NCBI RefSeq assembly: GCF_030695125.1
Contig: NZ_JAUYTP010000006.1
Location: 62,001-126,000, forward strand
Direction: 5' to 3'
DNA: 64,000 nucleotides
Source: Allobosea sp.
Lineage (GTDB): Bacteria > Pseudomonadota > Alphaproteobacteria > Rhizobiales > Beijerinckiaceae
Part shown: in pieces, positions 24,985 to 33,492 of the stretch
Position numbering within the stretch: the stretch's first letter is position 1
Layout: each line of letters starts with the position of its first letter
Notes under the pieces: model-generated
Database searches by the model: none
The model's input: the letters and a program-made list of their open reading frames with translations, nothing else
Told to the model about the DNA's origin: nothing
Made by a program: the position numbers and the translations under genes

Positions 24985-26436
24985 TCACCTCCGCTGGAAT
25001 TCGGGCGACAGCAGCATGAGCGCCAGCGCCTGCGGCTTGCTGTCGGCACGCGCCACCGCCTGCCACGTTTCGGCCGAGAGCAGCGGCCCCAGGATGGCCT
25101 CGGTCAGCGCGCGGGGATCGGGCACGCTGGCCGCCGCCTGGCGCCCCCAGCCAGCCGCGACGTCGATGCGGGTCTTGATTCCCTCGGGCGAGGCCCAGGC
25201 ATCGTTGCCATCGGGATAGCCATTGGGACCGGCAGGCTGCCAGAAGGGCTGACCCATCGCGTTGAGCGGGCCGACGATCGCGCCGAACTCGGCCTTGCGC
25301 CCAAGCGCGCGGAAGGCCGCCAGCAGGAACTCCTGCGGCGAGCGGATCTTGGTCGGCTCGGCCCCCCAGGCCGCATCCGACTCGATCAGCGCTCGCGAGA
25401 CCGCGGCGAGATCGCCCTCGGTCTTCCGGAACACCGCCGAGAGGTCGCGCACCAGCGCCGGCGGCGGATCGTCGGCAACGAAATGCCGGACGAGCTTGAT
25501 CGCGATGAAATCCGCCGTGGCCGGATGGCGGGCGAGATCGGTCAGCGCCGCCAGCCCTTTCTCCTTGCCCGGCTGGCCATAGGGCTTGCCGAGCAGCACC
25601 TGTGCGCCCGGCTCATGCAGCCCGGCATTGAAGGCAAACGAGCCGGGAAAGCCGAGCACCGCCTCGCGCCCGACCACCGTCCAGCCCGTGATGATCCGCG
25701 CGAGATTGGTGACGTCGACCTGGGCATAGCCGCCGGAGACCCCGAGCGTATGCAGCTCCAGGATCTCGCGGGCGAGGTTCTCGTTCAGCCCGCGCCCGCG
25801 CCGCTTGCCGGCCGGCGAGGACGGGCCGATCGAGAGCCGGTTGTCGAGGAACTCCAGCATCGCCGGGTGGCTCTCGGCCGCGACCAGCATGTCCTCGAAG
25901 CGGCCGAAGACATGCGGGCGGATCGCCTCGCGCTCATAGGCGCCGGCCATGATCCGCGTCATGTTGCTCTTGGTGGCGCCAATGCAGAAATGGTTCGACC
26001 AGAACTGGACGAGCCGTTCCCCGAAACCGGTCTCGGCCTCGAGCGCGAGCCGCACCCGCGCCGAAACCTCGTCGCGATAGGTCCGGTAGGGCAACGCCGG
26101 CTCACTGGCGGGCTTCGGCTGCGCCATCGGGTTCTGGCCGGCCGGATTCTGACCGTTTGGCGCGGCAGGCGGAGCCGCCGCGACCGGCTGGCCGGCGGCG
26201 GGACGCGCCTCGCGCGCCGCCCGCTCGGCATCCTCGAAGGCGTAGAGCGCCGCACCGATCTCGGCCGTGCCGGAATAGGGCATACCCGTCGGCTGCGGCA
26301 GCGTGCGCCGCGCGATCTCGGCGAGCAGGCGTTCGCGCGCCGGGCCGCGAATCTCAGGGGTTTGACCGAGGCCAAAGCCCAGCCCGAACCGCTGCAACCC
26401 CACGCTGTCGCTGCGCAAAACACTCGGGCTCGCCAT
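24985..26436 (-). CDS. DUF1800 family protein
   Basis: 483 residues. DUF1800 core segments are visible: RLVQFWSNHFCIGATKSNM, GRFEDMLVAAESHPAMLEFLDN, GLNENLAREILELHTLGVSGGY, DVTNLARIITGW and RLVRHFVADDPPP-like IKLVRHFVADD. An Ala/Pro/Gln-rich linker lies at about 75-115. No obvious signal peptide precedes it. These proteins nearly always pair with DUF1501 partners, as here; the biochemical role is unknown. Confidence 0.87.
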   Translation of the reverse strand: MASPSVLRSDSVGLQRFGLGFGLGQTPEIRGPARERLLAEIARRTLPQPTGMPYSGTAEIGAALYAFEDAERAAREARPAAGQPVAAAPPAAPNGQNPAGQNPMAQPKPASEPALPYRTYRDEVSARVRLALEAETGFGERLVQFWSNHFCIGATKSNMTRIMAGAYEREAIRPHVFGRFEDMLVAAESHPAMLEFLDNRLSIGPSSPAGKRRGRGLNENLAREILELHTLGVSGGYAQVDVTNLARIITGWTVVGREAVLGFPGSFAFNAGLHEPGAQVLLGKPYGQPGKEKGLAALTDLARHPATADFIAIKLVRHFVADDPPPALVRDLSAVFRKTEGDLAAVSRALIESDAAWGAEPTKIRSPQEFLLAAFRALGRKAEFGAIVGPLNAMGQPFWQPAGPNGYPDGNDAWASPEGIKTRIDVAAGWGRQAAASVPDPRALTEAILGPLLSAETWQAVARADSKPQALALMLLSPEFQRR

Positions 26437-26572
26437 GCGTCGCCTCCGGCCGGGTCTCTCTGGCGACGAAGACTAGACCCTCAATCATGGCGAAAAGCGG
26501 AAGACCGCCGGGACAATGCGAGGCTTTGTCGGAGAGACGGCGTGTAGTAGCCCGAAACACGACGATATGCTC

Positions 26573-26607
26573 AAAAAAAGAGCCGCCGCCCTGTTCGGGG
26601 CGGCGGC
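26573..26607 (-). terminator. rho-independent terminator of the DUF4394 gene
   Basis: A perfect 10-bp stem (plus-strand arms GCCGCCGCCC at 26582-26591 and GGGCGGCGGC at 26598-26607) with a 6-nt loop; on the minus strand it is followed by CTTTTTTT. It lies 30 bp after the stop at 26637. Confidence 0.9.
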
Positions 26608-26636
26608 GTTGTCACGACAGGTAAAAGCGTGCGTCT

Positions 26637-27431
26637 TCACATGGCCGGCAGGACCGCGACGTCGCGAACCGCGCCACTCAGCCCGGCGATCTTGCCGACC
26701 ATCGTCGCCTTGCCGGTGGCGAGATCGACCTTGTGCAGGGCGCCGTCGGCGACCAGCCAGCCCGTATTGCTGCCATCCGCAGCCGTCTCGATGTCGAAGG
26801 CGATCGCCTTCGGCGTCGCGCCGAGCTTGCCGATGGCGCCGAGCACGCCGTCATTCGGCGGCGCCTGCTTCAGCAGCGCGCCGATCTTGCCGTCGATGTC
26901 GTAAAGCGCGGTCTCCTTAGTGCCCTTGACCGAGTTCGAATAGGCGCCGGCGACGACCATCGGCGTCTCGCCCTTGTGCATGTCGGTCTCGGCGAATTTC
27001 AGCTTGCCGTCGACGATGGTCTTGCCGTCCTCGACATTGACGCGGAGATTGGTGCCGTCGGATCCGATCACGCGCAGCCGGTCGGCGGCCGGGTTGAAGT
27101 CGACGGTTGCCATCGCGCCCGCCGCCAGCACCGTGTCCATCTTCGACTTCATCGTCGCCTTTCCGGCGGCGTCCACGGTGTAGATCGCGCCGTCCGTGGA
27201 CAGCGCATAGAGCAGGCCGTCGGCGGGGCGGACATCGATGCCAGCGATCTTGCCGGCGATGCCGGTGACCTTCATCGACTTGCCGGCCTTCTGCGTGGCG
27301 GTGTCGATCAGGGTCAGGGTGTCGTCGCCGGTGAGCGCGGCAAGCGTCGCGGCCTGGGCGGAGAGCGAGGCGGAAAGCGACGCCCCGAGAAGGGTCGAGG
27401 CGGTCAGCGCGAGGCGCAGGGTTCTGGTCAT
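26637..27431 (-). CDS. secreted DUF4394 protein (beta-propeller-like)
   Basis: 264 residues from ATG 27431, with a signal peptide ending in SLSAQA. Repeating strands such as LAALTGDDTLTLIDTAT, GIDVRPADGLLYALSTDGAIYTVD, VDFNPAADRLRVIGSDGTNLRVN and GWLVADGALHKVDLATG define DUF4394, a propeller-like domain. It is divergent from an ECF sigma/anti-sigma pair 200 bp away and may belong to that regulon. Role unknown. Confidence 0.85.
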   Translation of the reverse strand: MTRTLRLALTASTLLGASLSASLSAQAATLAALTGDDTLTLIDTATQKAGKSMKVTGIAGKIAGIDVRPADGLLYALSTDGAIYTVDAAGKATMKSKMDTVLAAGAMATVDFNPAADRLRVIGSDGTNLRVNVEDGKTIVDGKLKFAETDMHKGETPMVVAGAYSNSVKGTKETALYDIDGKIGALLKQAPPNDGVLGAIGKLGATPKAIAFDIETAADGSNTGWLVADGALHKVDLATGKATMVGKIAGLSGAVRDVAVLPAM

Positions 27432-27552
27432 GTCAGGGTCCTCCGGGTTCGGGTGCGGTACCGCTTGGGAACCGCGGCACTCGCAGCGGCTATCGCGGCC
27501 GGCGACCGGCGGATGCAGGCTGAAAAATAAACTGAAGCCTTGCATCCCGAGG

Positions 27553-27577
27553 GGAACCGTCGGCGTATCCTCCCGTT
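27553..27577 (+). promoter_or_regulatory. EcfG/RpoE2-like promoter upstream of the sigma factor gene
   Basis: GGAAC (27553-27557), 16 nt, then CGTT (27574-27577) matches the GGAAC-N16/17-CGTT consensus of the alphaproteobacterial general-stress sigma factor. It lies 59 bp before TTG 27636. If real, the ECF gene below is under general-stress control; autoregulation by a sigma factor with similar -35 preference is another option. Confidence 0.55.
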
Positions 27578-27635
27578 GGGAGCCGGGTGCCGTGCTGCGA
27601 TTGCCCGGGTTCTGGAGACGGTGGGGGACTTCGCG

Positions 27636-28181
27636 TTGACGCAGAAGGCGGCAGAAATCGAGGCGGCGCTGCTGGCTTGCGCCGCAGGCGATAAATCCGC
27701 GCTCCGGCGCATCTACGATGCCGAGTCGCCGCGTATGGTCGGTGTCGCCCAGCGTCTGCTGAAGCGTCGCGCCTTGGCCGAGGAGGCTGTGCAGGATGCC
27801 TTCGTCCTGATCTGGCGGCATGCCGCGCGCTTCGATCCGCAGCGCGGCGCCGGCCTGACCTGGATCTACGCCATCCTGCGCAACCGCTCGCTCTCGATCC
27901 TGCGCGACGAGAAGCGGACGGAAACGAGCGATGCCCCGCTCGGCGAGGAAGCGGCCAGCGAAGAGGACGACCCCGAGACCGTGATGTCGAAACTGTCCGA
28001 TGCCAAGGCACTGCATGCCTGCCTGGAGACGCTGCCGCCGCAGCGGCGCGGCCTCGTGCTGCTCGCCTTCGTCCAGGGCCTGACCCATGGCGAAATCGCC
28101 GGCAAGCTCGGCCTGCCGATCGGCAGCGTGAAATCCTGGATCAGGCGCTCGCTGATTGCGCTGAAGGAATGCCTCGGATGA
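27636..28181 (+). CDS. ECF-type RNA polymerase sigma factor (SigK-like)
   Basis: 181 residues from TTG 27636; GTG 27621 is equally possible. The frame stays open to 27540, but that would cover the promoter-like site. Region 2 is IYDAESPRMVGVAQRLL...AEEAVQDAFVLIWRHA with TWIYAILRNRSLSILR; region 4 is LPPQRRGLVLLAFVQGLTHGEIAGKLGLPIGSVKSWIRR. The group pairs with RskA-type membrane anti-sigma factors, and such a gene follows with a 4-nt overlap. Confidence 0.85.
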   Translation: MTQKAAEIEAALLACAAGDKSALRRIYDAESPRMVGVAQRLLKRRALAEEAVQDAFVLIWRHAARFDPQRGAGLTWIYAILRNRSLSILRDEKRTETSDAPLGEEAASEEDDPETVMSKLSDAKALHACLETLPPQRRGLVLLAFVQGLTHGEIAGKLGLPIGSVKSWIRRSLIALKECLG

Positions 28182-28915
28182 GCCCCTCCCCCGAAACCGC
28201 CCCGGACCGCGATGCGCTCGCCGGCGAATATGTGCTGGGCCTCGTCGAGGGCACCGATCGCGAGCGGCTCGAACAGCGCATCGCGCGCGAGCCGGCCCTG
28301 GCCGCGAGCGTCGAGAGTTGGCGCGGACACCTCGCGGCCATCGACGCCACGGCCCGGCCGATCCCGCCCTCGCCCGGTCTCTGGGCCCGCATCGAGGCCG
28401 AGATCGCAGCCATCCTGCCCGCCGCCGAGCGCGGCCGCGCCAAGGCGGTGAAGGCCGGCGGCACGCTCTCGGACTGGTGGAACAGCCTGTTCGTCTGGCG
28501 CGGCGCGGCCTTCGCCGGGGCGCTCGCCGCCCTCGTGCTCGCCATCGGCCTCAACGGCGCGCTCGACCGGGCCAAGCGCCAGCCCCTGATGGTCGCCGTC
28601 CTGCTGACGGACGCCAATGTCGCAGCGGCCGTCGTCAACACCTATCCCGACGGGCGCGTCGAGATGGTGCCGCTGCAGAACATCGCGGTGCCCGCGGGGA
28701 TGGCGCTGGAGATCTGGACGCTCTGGGACCGGGCGGTCGGCCCGCGCTCGGTCGGCCTGATCGACCGCGCCCGCACCACGCCGCTGCGCCTCGACCAGCT
28801 GCCGCTCGGGACCAACCAGCTCTTCGAGATCACGATCGAACCCGCGACCGGCTCGCCGACCGGGAGGCCGACCGGGCCGATCGTGGCGAAGGGGACGACA
28901 TCGCAGGCGTTGTGA
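28178..28915 (+). CDS. RskA-like transmembrane anti-sigma factor
   Basis: 245 residues. The N-terminal cytoplasmic part (ALAGEYVLGLVEGTDRERLEQRIAREP) is the short anti-sigma helix set without a zinc motif. One membrane helix (GAAFAGALAALVLAIGLNGAL, about 110-130) leads to a periplasmic RskA domain with VPLQNIAVPAGMALEIWTLWD and FEITIEPATGSPTGRPTGPIVAKG. It should hold the sigma factor at the membrane until a periplasmic signal releases it. The start overlaps the sigma stop (ATGA); it ends 2 bp from the convergent toxin gene. Confidence 0.85.
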   Translation: MSPSPETAPDRDALAGEYVLGLVEGTDRERLEQRIAREPALAASVESWRGHLAAIDATARPIPPSPGLWARIEAEIAAILPAAERGRAKAVKAGGTLSDWWNSLFVWRGAAFAGALAALVLAIGLNGALDRAKRQPLMVAVLLTDANVAAAVVNTYPDGRVEMVPLQNIAVPAGMALEIWTLWDRAVGPRSVGLIDRARTTPLRLDQLPLGTNQLFEITIEPATGSPTGRPTGPIVAKGTTSQAL

Positions 28916-28917
28916 GG

Positions 28918-29271
28918 TTATCCTAGCAGGATGCCGGCCATCTTGGCAGTCAAGAGCCCTCGGTCCGCTGCACCGAGGGTGCCAATCTTGCGGGGTATGA
29001 TCGAGAGCGACAGCGTAACCAGCTTCCATCTCACGAGCGAGGCATGCTTGAGACCTGTTGGAGCCAGATCAACAATGACGTGGTCACTATCCCACGAGCT
29101 CCCAGCGCCGGTCGTTACCATCGCCGCGATGACATGACGATGTACTTCATTGAACGCGGTATTGGACAGAACAACGACGGGCCGCGGTTTGCCATAGGCG
29201 ATATCGGTGAAGGGGAATGGCGCGACGACGATATCCCAACGATCCAACTTCAGGTCGTCAGAGGTCATCAT
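28918..29271 (-). CDS. MazF/PemK-like toxin
   Basis: 117 residues. WDIVVAPFPFTDIAYGKPRPVVVLSN is the MazF/PemK signature and the IAAMVTTG strand follows; the C-terminal helix TLGAADRGLLTAKMAGILL is typical. The gene overlaps the upstream partner by 14 bp. Predicted mRNA endoribonuclease. Confidence 0.8.
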   Translation of the reverse strand: MMTSDDLKLDRWDIVVAPFPFTDIAYGKPRPVVVLSNTAFNEVHRHVIAAMVTTGAGSSWDSDHVIVDLAPTGLKHASLVRWKLVTLSLSIIPRKIGTLGAADRGLLTAKMAGILLG

Positions 29272-29614
29272 AGGCGTCCGCGTCAGCCTTGCTGGTCCAC
29301 TCAGTCATGAGTTCGGACACCGCTGCGAGATAGGGATCAGTCGGAGGCGTGTCATCCAGTTCGATCTCGACCGCTTCGCCGCGTCGCTCGCGATAAAGTC
29401 GGTTCCAATAATCTTTGAACGCCTCGTCTGGCCTTATTCCCGGGGTGGGCCTACCATCCCCCCCATCACGCATTTTCCGAAAGAGAACAGGCCTGCCATC
29501 GACACGCAGCGCGATCGCCGCATTTTGCTTCAGGCCCGCAATTCGACCGACAATATGCTCGCTATCGATATGCTTCAGCCAGATTGTATGGTCGCTGATA
29601 ATCATCTGAGCCAT
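29258..29614 (-). CDS. antitoxin partner with an unrecognised N-terminal domain
   Basis: 118 residues from ATG 29614. The N-terminal 75 residues (IISDHTIWLKHIDSEHIVGRIAGLKQ ... GRPVLFRKMRDGGDGRP) match no DNA-binding fold I know. The C-terminus EWTSKADADAYDDL has the same E-W-x3-A-D-x2-A-Y-x2-L pattern as the antitoxin at 6571-6786, which also pairs with a MazF-type toxin. That, the 14-bp overlap and the order antitoxin-toxin support an antitoxin role. An upstream inverted repeat may be its operator. Confidence 0.65.
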   Translation of the reverse strand: MAQMIISDHTIWLKHIDSEHIVGRIAGLKQNAAIALRVDGRPVLFRKMRDGGDGRPTPGIRPDEAFKDYWNRLYRERRGEAVEIELDDTPPTDPYLAAVSELMTEWTSKADADAYDDL

Positions 29615-29638
29615 TAGACCCTCCTGCGCCAAGCAGTA

Positions 29639-29657
29639 GGTGGGCATATAGCCCACC
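29639..29657 (-). promoter_or_regulatory. candidate operator of the second MazF-type module
   Basis: Perfect inverted repeat GGTGGGC-5 nt-GCCCACC, 25 bp upstream of the antitoxin start. A TATACT hexamer (minus strand, 29682-29677) lies just beyond and could be the -10 box, placing the repeat near the transcription start. A weak terminator for the helicase gene is the alternative. Confidence 0.45.
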
Positions 29658-29694
29658 CATGATGTTCAGGCAATGGAGTATACCACCCCCCCCC

Positions 29695-30786
29695 TCAAAC
29701 CACCACGGTGATCGTCTCCGCGGCCCGCGTCAGTCCCGTATAGAGCCACCGCGCCCGGTGCTCCCGAAACGCGAAGCTCTCGTCGAACAGCACAATGTCG
29801 TTCCACTGCGAGCCCTGCGCCTTGTGGACGGTCAGCGCGTAGCCGAAGGTGAATTCGTCGGTGTGCTTGCGCAGCTCCCACGGAATCTCCTCCTCCGTGC
29901 CGTCGAAGAAGTTCGGCAGGACCGAGACCTTGACCGGCTTGGCGTTGGGGTCGTCCTCCGGCGTCACCCGCATGGTGACAAGGCCCTTCTTCGAGGTCTT
30001 CAGCTCCTGCACGATCCAGGAGCCGCCGTTGAGCAGCCCCTTGCTCTTGTCGTTGCGCAGGCAGACGAGCTTTTCGCCCGCGACCGGCACGGTTTCGGTG
30101 CGACCCATGATCTGGCGCATGCGGGCATTGTAGTTGCGCCGCGTCTTGTTCATGCCGACCAGCACCTGGTCGGCGCTCATCACCAGTTGCGGATCGACCT
30201 CGCTGCGGCGGATCACCCGGCTGGGGCCGTACTCGCCGACATCAAGCCGCCCGCCCTCGCGGATCGTCATCGACATCCGCACGATCGGGTTGTCGGCCGC
30301 CTGGCGGTGGACCTCGGTCAGCATGATGTCGGGCTCGGTCTCGGTGAAGAAGCCGCCGCCCTTGACAGGAGGAAGCTGCGCGGGATCGCCCAGCACCAGC
30401 ACCGGCGTGCCGAAGGAGAGCAGGTCGCGGCCGAGATCCTCGTCGACCATCGAGCATTCGTCGATGATGATCAGCTTGGCCTTGGCCGCCGTGCTCTCGC
30501 GGTTGAGCACGAAGGTCGGGCTTTCCTCGTCGACCCCGCGCGAGCGGTAGATCAGCGAATGGATCGTCTGCGCGCCGACGCAGCCCTTGTTGCGCAAAAC
30601 GAGCGCAGCCTTGCCGGTGAAGGCGGCGAAGGCGACGTCGCCATCGACGGCCTCGGCAATGTGGCGCGCCAATGTCGTCTTGCCCGTGCCGGCATAGCCG
30701 AACAGGCGGAAGAGCTGCGGCTCGCCGGCCTGCATCCAGCGCGCGACCGCGCTCAGCGCGGCATCCTGTTGCGGCGACCAGCTCAT
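29695..30786 (-). CDS. RecD/Dda-like superfamily 1 DNA helicase
   Basis: 363 residues from ATG 30786. Motif I is RLFGYAGTGKTTLARH, motif II LIIIDECSMVD, motif III LVLGDPAQLPPVKGGGFF, and the C-terminal motifs are GYALTVHKAQGSQW and RARWLYTGLTRA. The size and the absence of extra domains fit the short RecD-like AAA helicases of phage Dda type, moving 5' to 3' on ssDNA. An upstream extension of the frame to 31290 is antisense to the chemoreceptor and is rejected. Confidence 0.87.
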   Translation of the reverse strand: MSWSPQQDAALSAVARWMQAGEPQLFRLFGYAGTGKTTLARHIAEAVDGDVAFAAFTGKAALVLRNKGCVGAQTIHSLIYRSRGVDEESPTFVLNRESTAAKAKLIIIDECSMVDEDLGRDLLSFGTPVLVLGDPAQLPPVKGGGFFTETEPDIMLTEVHRQAADNPIVRMSMTIREGGRLDVGEYGPSRVIRRSEVDPQLVMSADQVLVGMNKTRRNYNARMRQIMGRTETVPVAGEKLVCLRNDKSKGLLNGGSWIVQELKTSKKGLVTMRVTPEDDPNAKPVKVSVLPNFFDGTEEEIPWELRKHTDEFTFGYALTVHKAQGSQWNDIVLFDESFAFREHRARWLYTGLTRAAETITVVV

Positions 30787-30874
30787 GCGGGGAACGGACG
30801 AAGCGATTTCATGCCGCAGATGGGGACGAGTCGTGGGCCAATGGCAAGCGCGAAGGCGCGCGCCCGGCCCTGTT

Positions 30875-32557
30875 TCAGGCGGCGCGCAACCGGCGAACGA
30901 AATCGAGCGCCTCGCGCTGCAGGCTGCCGATGCGCTCGTCGAGCGCCCGCGCCCCGGCCGCGCCCATATCGGCCTGGCCGACCGTCTGCGCATTGGCGAT
31001 GGCGATCTCGGACATGGCGCCGGCCGCGGTCCCGGTGACGTCGGAAATCCGCGCGACCGTGTCGCCGAGCGATCCGAGCAGTTCCGTCTGCGAGCCGACC
31101 ATGGATGAAATCTCGGCGCTGGCCTGCTCCACGGCGCCGACGCTGGCGGCGATCGCCGAGACGGCGCTCGCGGCGCTGGACAGCGCCTCGTCGACGAGCG
31201 CGATGCGGCCGACGATCCGGCCCGTGGCCGCCGCCGTCTGACCCGCCAGTTCCTTGACCTCGTTGGCGACGACGGCGAAGCCCCGGCCATGGGCCCCGGC
31301 GCGCGCCGCCTCGATGGTGGCGTTGAGCGCCAGCAGATTGGTCTGACGCGCGATCGCCTCGATGATGCCGACGACCTCGCGAATCTGCGTGGCGTTGTCG
31401 GTCAGGCGATCGACGAGCGCAGTGGTGCCGGCAGCCTCCCGCGTCGCCGCCGTCGCCATCACCGAGACGCGTCGAACTTCGGCGTTGATCTGCCCGATCA
31501 CCTGTTCGAGATGGATGGCGGCCTCGGTGCTGGCCTGCGCATCGCCCCCCGCATCGCTCATCGACGCGGCCGCAGTCTCGGCGCTGCGCGACACCTGATG
31601 CACCCGCACCGCCGAATCCTGCAGGGCGACGCGCAAGACCTCGCTCGCCCCGGCGATCTCCGCCAGCAGGGCGCCGAGCCGCCCCTCGAAGTCATCCGCG
31701 ATGCGATGCAGCTCGCGCGTCCGCTCCTGCCGGTTCTGCTGCGCCAGGTCGGCCTCGGCCTCACGGGTCACCAGCGTCGCCCGCACCTCGCTCAGCGCCC
31801 GCACCGTGCGAGCGAGCTGTCCGATCTCGTCGGCCCGGTCCTGATGGGGAACGTCGATGAGCGCGCTCGACGATGTCGCCTGGGCAATGGCCGCCATCAG
31901 AGCCCGAAGCGGTCTGATCAGATGGTATCGCAGCACCAGGAACGCCATCATGCCGCCGGCGAGCGGCAGCAGCAGCGCGATCGCCATCGTTCTCTGGCGC
32001 ACGCCCGCGGCAAGGTCGGAGGCCCGCAAGCGGGCGTCCGCGCCGCGTCGTCCGAGCTCGTCCCGCATGGCCGTGGTCGTGACGATGATCTGGCTGACGT
32101 TCTGGCGCGCAGGCTCCGACGCGGCTTCGAGCAGCGCTGCCCTGGCCGAAATCCGCCGGCCGATTTCGACGATGTCGCGCTGGAAGGCGATGAACGTCCT
32201 GATGCCGGGGTCCAGGGTCGGATTGGCGTCCAGCATCTCCGAGGGCAGCGCGGAGATCAGGCTTGCACGCGCGGAATCCACCAGTTCGACCGCACCGTCG
32301 AGCTGATCGAGCGCGGCTTCGACGTCACGCTTTCCTGCGCCCTCGTCGAAGCGGCTGAGCAATGAGGCATAGGTCACGCGGTTGGTCAGCAGGGCCGCCC
32401 GGTTGGCCAAACCCAGAGCGCCGATGGCCTCCTCGTCGATCCGGTGAACCTCGTCCAGCCCCCGCACAGCACTGATCAAACCGATGCCCGCAGCCAGACT
32501 GAGGAGCGCGAAGAGCAGGATGATCTTCGCCGTCAGTCCGAGTCGACGCATCGTCAT
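30875..32557 (-). CDS. methyl-accepting chemotaxis protein
   Basis: 560 residues. A first membrane helix ([20 protein letters not shown]), a periplasmic helical-bundle sensor of about 150 residues, a second helix ([20 protein letters not shown]), a HAMP linker ([17 protein letters not shown]) and a signalling domain whose hairpin tip reads [36 protein letters not shown]. No CheR-tethering pentapeptide is seen at the C-terminus. No che genes adjoin, so it is an orphan receptor of unknown ligand. Confidence 0.93.
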   Translation of the reverse strand: MTMRRLGLTAKIILLFALLSLAAGIGLISAVRGLDEVHRIDEEAIGALGLANRAALLTNRVTYASLLSRFDEGAGKRDVEAALDQLDGAVELVDSARASLISALPSEMLDANPTLDPGIRTFIAFQRDIVEIGRRISARAALLEAASEPARQNVSQIIVTTTAMRDELGRRGADARLRASDLAAGVRQRTMAIALLLPLAGGMMAFLVLRYHLIRPLRALMAAIAQATSSSALIDVPHQDRADEIGQLARTVRALSEVRATLVTREAEADLAQQNRQERTRELHRIADDFEGRLGALLAEIAGASEVLRVALQDSAVRVHQVSRSAETAAASMSDAGGDAQASTEAAIHLEQVIGQINAEVRRVSVMATAATREAAGTTALVDRLTDNATQIREVVGIIEAIARQTNLLALNATIEAARAGAHGRGFAVVANEVKELAGQTAAATGRIVGRIALVDEALSSAASAVSAIAASVGAVEQASAEISSMVGSQTELLGSLGDTVARISDVTGTAAGAMSEIAIANAQTVGQADMGAAGARALDERIGSLQREALDFVRRLRAA

Positions 32558-32679
32558 AGGCCACCATATCGCGAGACGCCGTCTGTCTCGCAGGCGCGAG
32601 ACAACAAGCGGTTAACGGCACCGGCAAAATCAATCAATTCAAGAGATTAGCCGGTTATCGAGGAGAAGGCGCCGCCCCG

Positions 32680-33354
32680 CTAGAGCACGCCGTGGCGCTC
32701 GAAAACCGCGCGCAGGCTCGCTCCGGCCAGCAGTTCGTCGCGCGTCGTGTCCTCCGCCTCGATCTTGGAGAGAGCGAGCGTCACCGCCTCCCCAAACAGG
32801 CGCTTGGGCACCACGACGACCCCGTCGGCATCGCCGAAGATGAAATCGCCCGGCTCGACCCGCGCACCGGCGACTTCGACCGGCTCGTCCTTGGCCATCA
32901 TCTCGGCCCGGCCCTTGGTGTCGAGCGGGCCGATGCCGCCATGGAAGAGCGGAAAGTTCAGCTCGCGGATGCGACGCACATCGCGCACCAGACCATCGGT
33001 CAGGCAGCCGGCCGCGCCCCGCACCATGGAGGCCGTGGTCAACAGCTCACCCCAGGGCGCGATCCGGTCCGTCGGGCCATCGCAAGCCAGCACAGCGATC
33101 TCGCCCGGTGCGAGACTGTCGATGAGGTCCATTTCGAGGGCATAGGGATTGTGGCCTTCGGGAAAGTGATAGCGCTTCATGTAGAGGCCGGTGCGGGCGA
33201 ACCCGCACAGGATGCTGGCTTCGTCGAGCGGCCTGACAAAGGGCTTCAGGGCCTGGTTTGGCGAGCCGAGCTGGTCCAGCACGTCCGAGAGCACCGCCGA
33301 GTAAAGCTTCGCCTTGAGCATCTCGACATCGAATAGTCCCGCGATATCCGACAT
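32680..33354 (-). CDS. RraA/HMG-aldolase family protein
   Basis: 224 residues from ATG 33354, preceded by GGAGGGAAC. The fold signature is YSAVLSDVLDQLG at the N-terminus, then GELLTTASMVRGAAGCLTDGLVRDVRRI with the active-site Arg/Asp pair, and PGDFIFGDADGVVVVPKRL. Members are either 4-hydroxy-4-methyl-2-oxoglutarate/oxaloacetate lyases or RNase E inhibitors; the length and context do not decide, but catabolic aldolase is likelier outside gammaproteobacteria. Confidence 0.8.
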   Translation of the reverse strand: MSDIAGLFDVEMLKAKLYSAVLSDVLDQLGSPNQALKPFVRPLDEASILCGFARTGLYMKRYHFPEGHNPYALEMDLIDSLAPGEIAVLACDGPTDRIAPWGELLTTASMVRGAAGCLTDGLVRDVRRIRELNFPLFHGGIGPLDTKGRAEMMAKDEPVEVAGARVEPGDFIFGDADGVVVVPKRLFGEAVTLALSKIEAEDTTRDELLAGASLRAVFERHGVL

Positions 33355-33492
33355 ACCGTTCCCTCCAGAGCCGATCGGCTTCGATCGCGCCACTCACCGG
33401 GCGCGTGCGATCGCACAGTGCTGCAGAGGGAAGGCCTGGTCCAGCCTCGGCGCTCGGCAGCCGGGATGGTGGCCCCCTTCAAGCCCGGACGG

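Noticed and set aside
29695-31290. N-terminal extension of the RecD-like helicase
   Set aside because: The extension lies over the chemoreceptor 3' end in another frame; ATG 30786 starts directly at the helicase motif region.
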